NCBI GenBank assembly: GCA_041485385.1
Contig: JBGPJM010000197.1
Coordinates: forward strand, 1-9,449
Direction: 5' to 3'
DNA from: JBGPJM01 sp041485385
GTDB taxonomy: Bacteria; Planctomycetota; Phycisphaerae; Phycisphaerales; UBA1924
DNA length: 9,449 nucleotides
Shown here: piece by piece, positions 9,058-9,449 of the stretch
Layout of the letters: every line of letters begins with the position of its first letter
Position numbering within the stretch: position 1 is the first letter of the stretch
Notes under the pieces: generated by a model
What the model saw: only the letters and a program-made list of their open reading frames with translations
What the model was told of the DNA's origin: nothing
The model's database searches: none
Made by a program: the position numbers and the translations under genes

Positions 9058-9124
9058 CCCGGGGGCAGCGCGCACAGACACACCGCGACCACTCCGCGGC
9101 GCGTCATCAATCAAGGAGATCATC
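9058..9124 (+). other. Short gap with small GC stem and strong RBS
   Basis: CCGCG (9083-9087) and CGCGG (9095-9099) can pair around a 7-base loop, but no T-run follows, so this is a weak terminator candidate at best. AAGGAG (9113-9118) lies 6 bases before the ATG at 9125 and supports that start. The spacing suggests co-transcription with the CBS gene. Confidence 0.3.
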
Positions 9125-9400
9125 ATGACCACCTACCCGCGAACGCACCGGTCGTCCCCGCCGCAGGCCCAGCCCGGCGGCCCCAGGGCCCAATCCGCGC
9201 AGGGTGCCGAGGTTAGCCCCGATCGCATCCGCGCACGGGCGTACGATATCTTCCGCAGGCGCAGCGGGGGCCCCGGCGACGCCGTGGCCGACTGGCTCCA
9301 GGCCGAGCGAGAGCTCAAGGGCGGGCCGCGGCGCGGGAAGGAGGGCGCGCCGGTCAGCGCCACGCCCCGCGGAGAGGTCCTCCTGCGCGACGCGGACTGA
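9125..9400 (+). CDS. Small DUF2934 protein
   Basis: A 91-residue protein of unknown function. Residues about 33-66 match DUF2934, a short helical domain: RIRARAYDIFRRRSGG leads into DAVADWLQAERELKGG, including the hallmark WLQAERE. The N-terminal 30 residues are rich in Pro, Gln, Ser and Gly and likely disordered, as is the C-terminus, where a basic patch (RRGKEG) is followed by a short tail. The start is well supported by AAGGAG 6 bases upstream. It shares the WLxAExxL core with the protein encoded at 7952, placing two such proteins on either side of the CBS gene. The domain's biochemical role is not known. Confidence 0.82.
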   Translation: MTTYPRTHRSSPPQAQPGGPRAQSAQGAEVSPDRIRARAYDIFRRRSGGPGDAVADWLQAERELKGGPRRGKEGAPVSATPRGEVLLRDAD

Positions 9401-9439
9401 CTCGGGCGCGCCGGCCCGCGACCGCTGAAAGCGAGTGCG

Positions 9440-9446
9440 AAAGGAG
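9440..9446 (+). promoter_or_regulatory. Shine-Dalgarno of a gene beyond the right edge
   Basis: AAAGGAG is followed by only three bases before the window ends. By comparison with the well-formed sites at 7941 and 9113, a start codon is expected within a few bases outside the window on the plus strand, about 50 bases after the preceding stop. This suggests that the plus-strand operon continues. Confidence 0.55.
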
Positions 9447-9449
9447 CAC

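Noticed and set aside
8022..9132. Long minus-strand frames opposite the CBS and DUF2934-like genes
   Set aside because: They are shadows; the plus-strand frames have clear domains and Shine-Dalgarno sites.

Overview
The window is very GC-rich chromosomal DNA from a bacterium. Coding regions use G or C at almost every third codon position, and stop codons are so rare that kilobase-long antisense frames stay open. Two short genes carrying DUF2934 or DUF2934-like helices, a phosphoenolpyruvate synthase and a CBS-pair protein suggest a Planctomycetota-like or other environmental high-GC lineage. That placement is an inference from gene content and is only moderately supported.

Layout. Bases 1-241 are non-coding, strongly pyrimidine-rich and built of three stacked short-period repeats: a 10-bp unit at 15-94, a 7-bp unit at 124-158 and an 8-bp unit at 158-173. 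The first gene (+, 242-1222) is a ketopantoate-reductase-family oxidoreductase. It converges on a three-gene minus-strand run, with a short G-quadruplex-forming tract between the two stop codons. Read in its own direction, the minus run is ppsA (7655 to 5151), a type II P-type cation ATPase (about 5071 to 2351), then an NAD-dependent epimerase/3-beta-HSD-family short-chain dehydrogenase (2311 to 1289). The gaps are 79 and 39 bases, so one transcript is plausible. A 296-bp divergent promoter region (7656-7951) separates this run from a plus-strand group: a DUF2934-like protein (7952-8401), a stand-alone CBS-pair protein (8572-9057), a small DUF2934 protein (9125-9400), and a Shine-Dalgarno at the window's right edge for a gene starting just outside.

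How the genes may work together. PEP synthase regenerates PEP from pyruvate with ATP, the ATPase spends ATP to pump a cation, and CBS pairs commonly sense adenine nucleotides. The combination of PEP synthase/PPDK, a CtpF-like ATPase of about 905 residues and a small CBS-pair protein resembles part of the mycobacterial dormancy (DosR) gene set. I therefore suggest an energy-stress or low-oxygen cassette, but no shared operator is visible that would prove it.

Most notable points are the apparent absence of any ATG, GTG or TTG start for the ATPase (a well-spaced Shine-Dalgarno points to an ATC codon), the layered short repeats at the left edge, and the G-quadruplex between convergent genes. No RNA genes, insertion sequences, CRISPR arrays or phage genes were seen.
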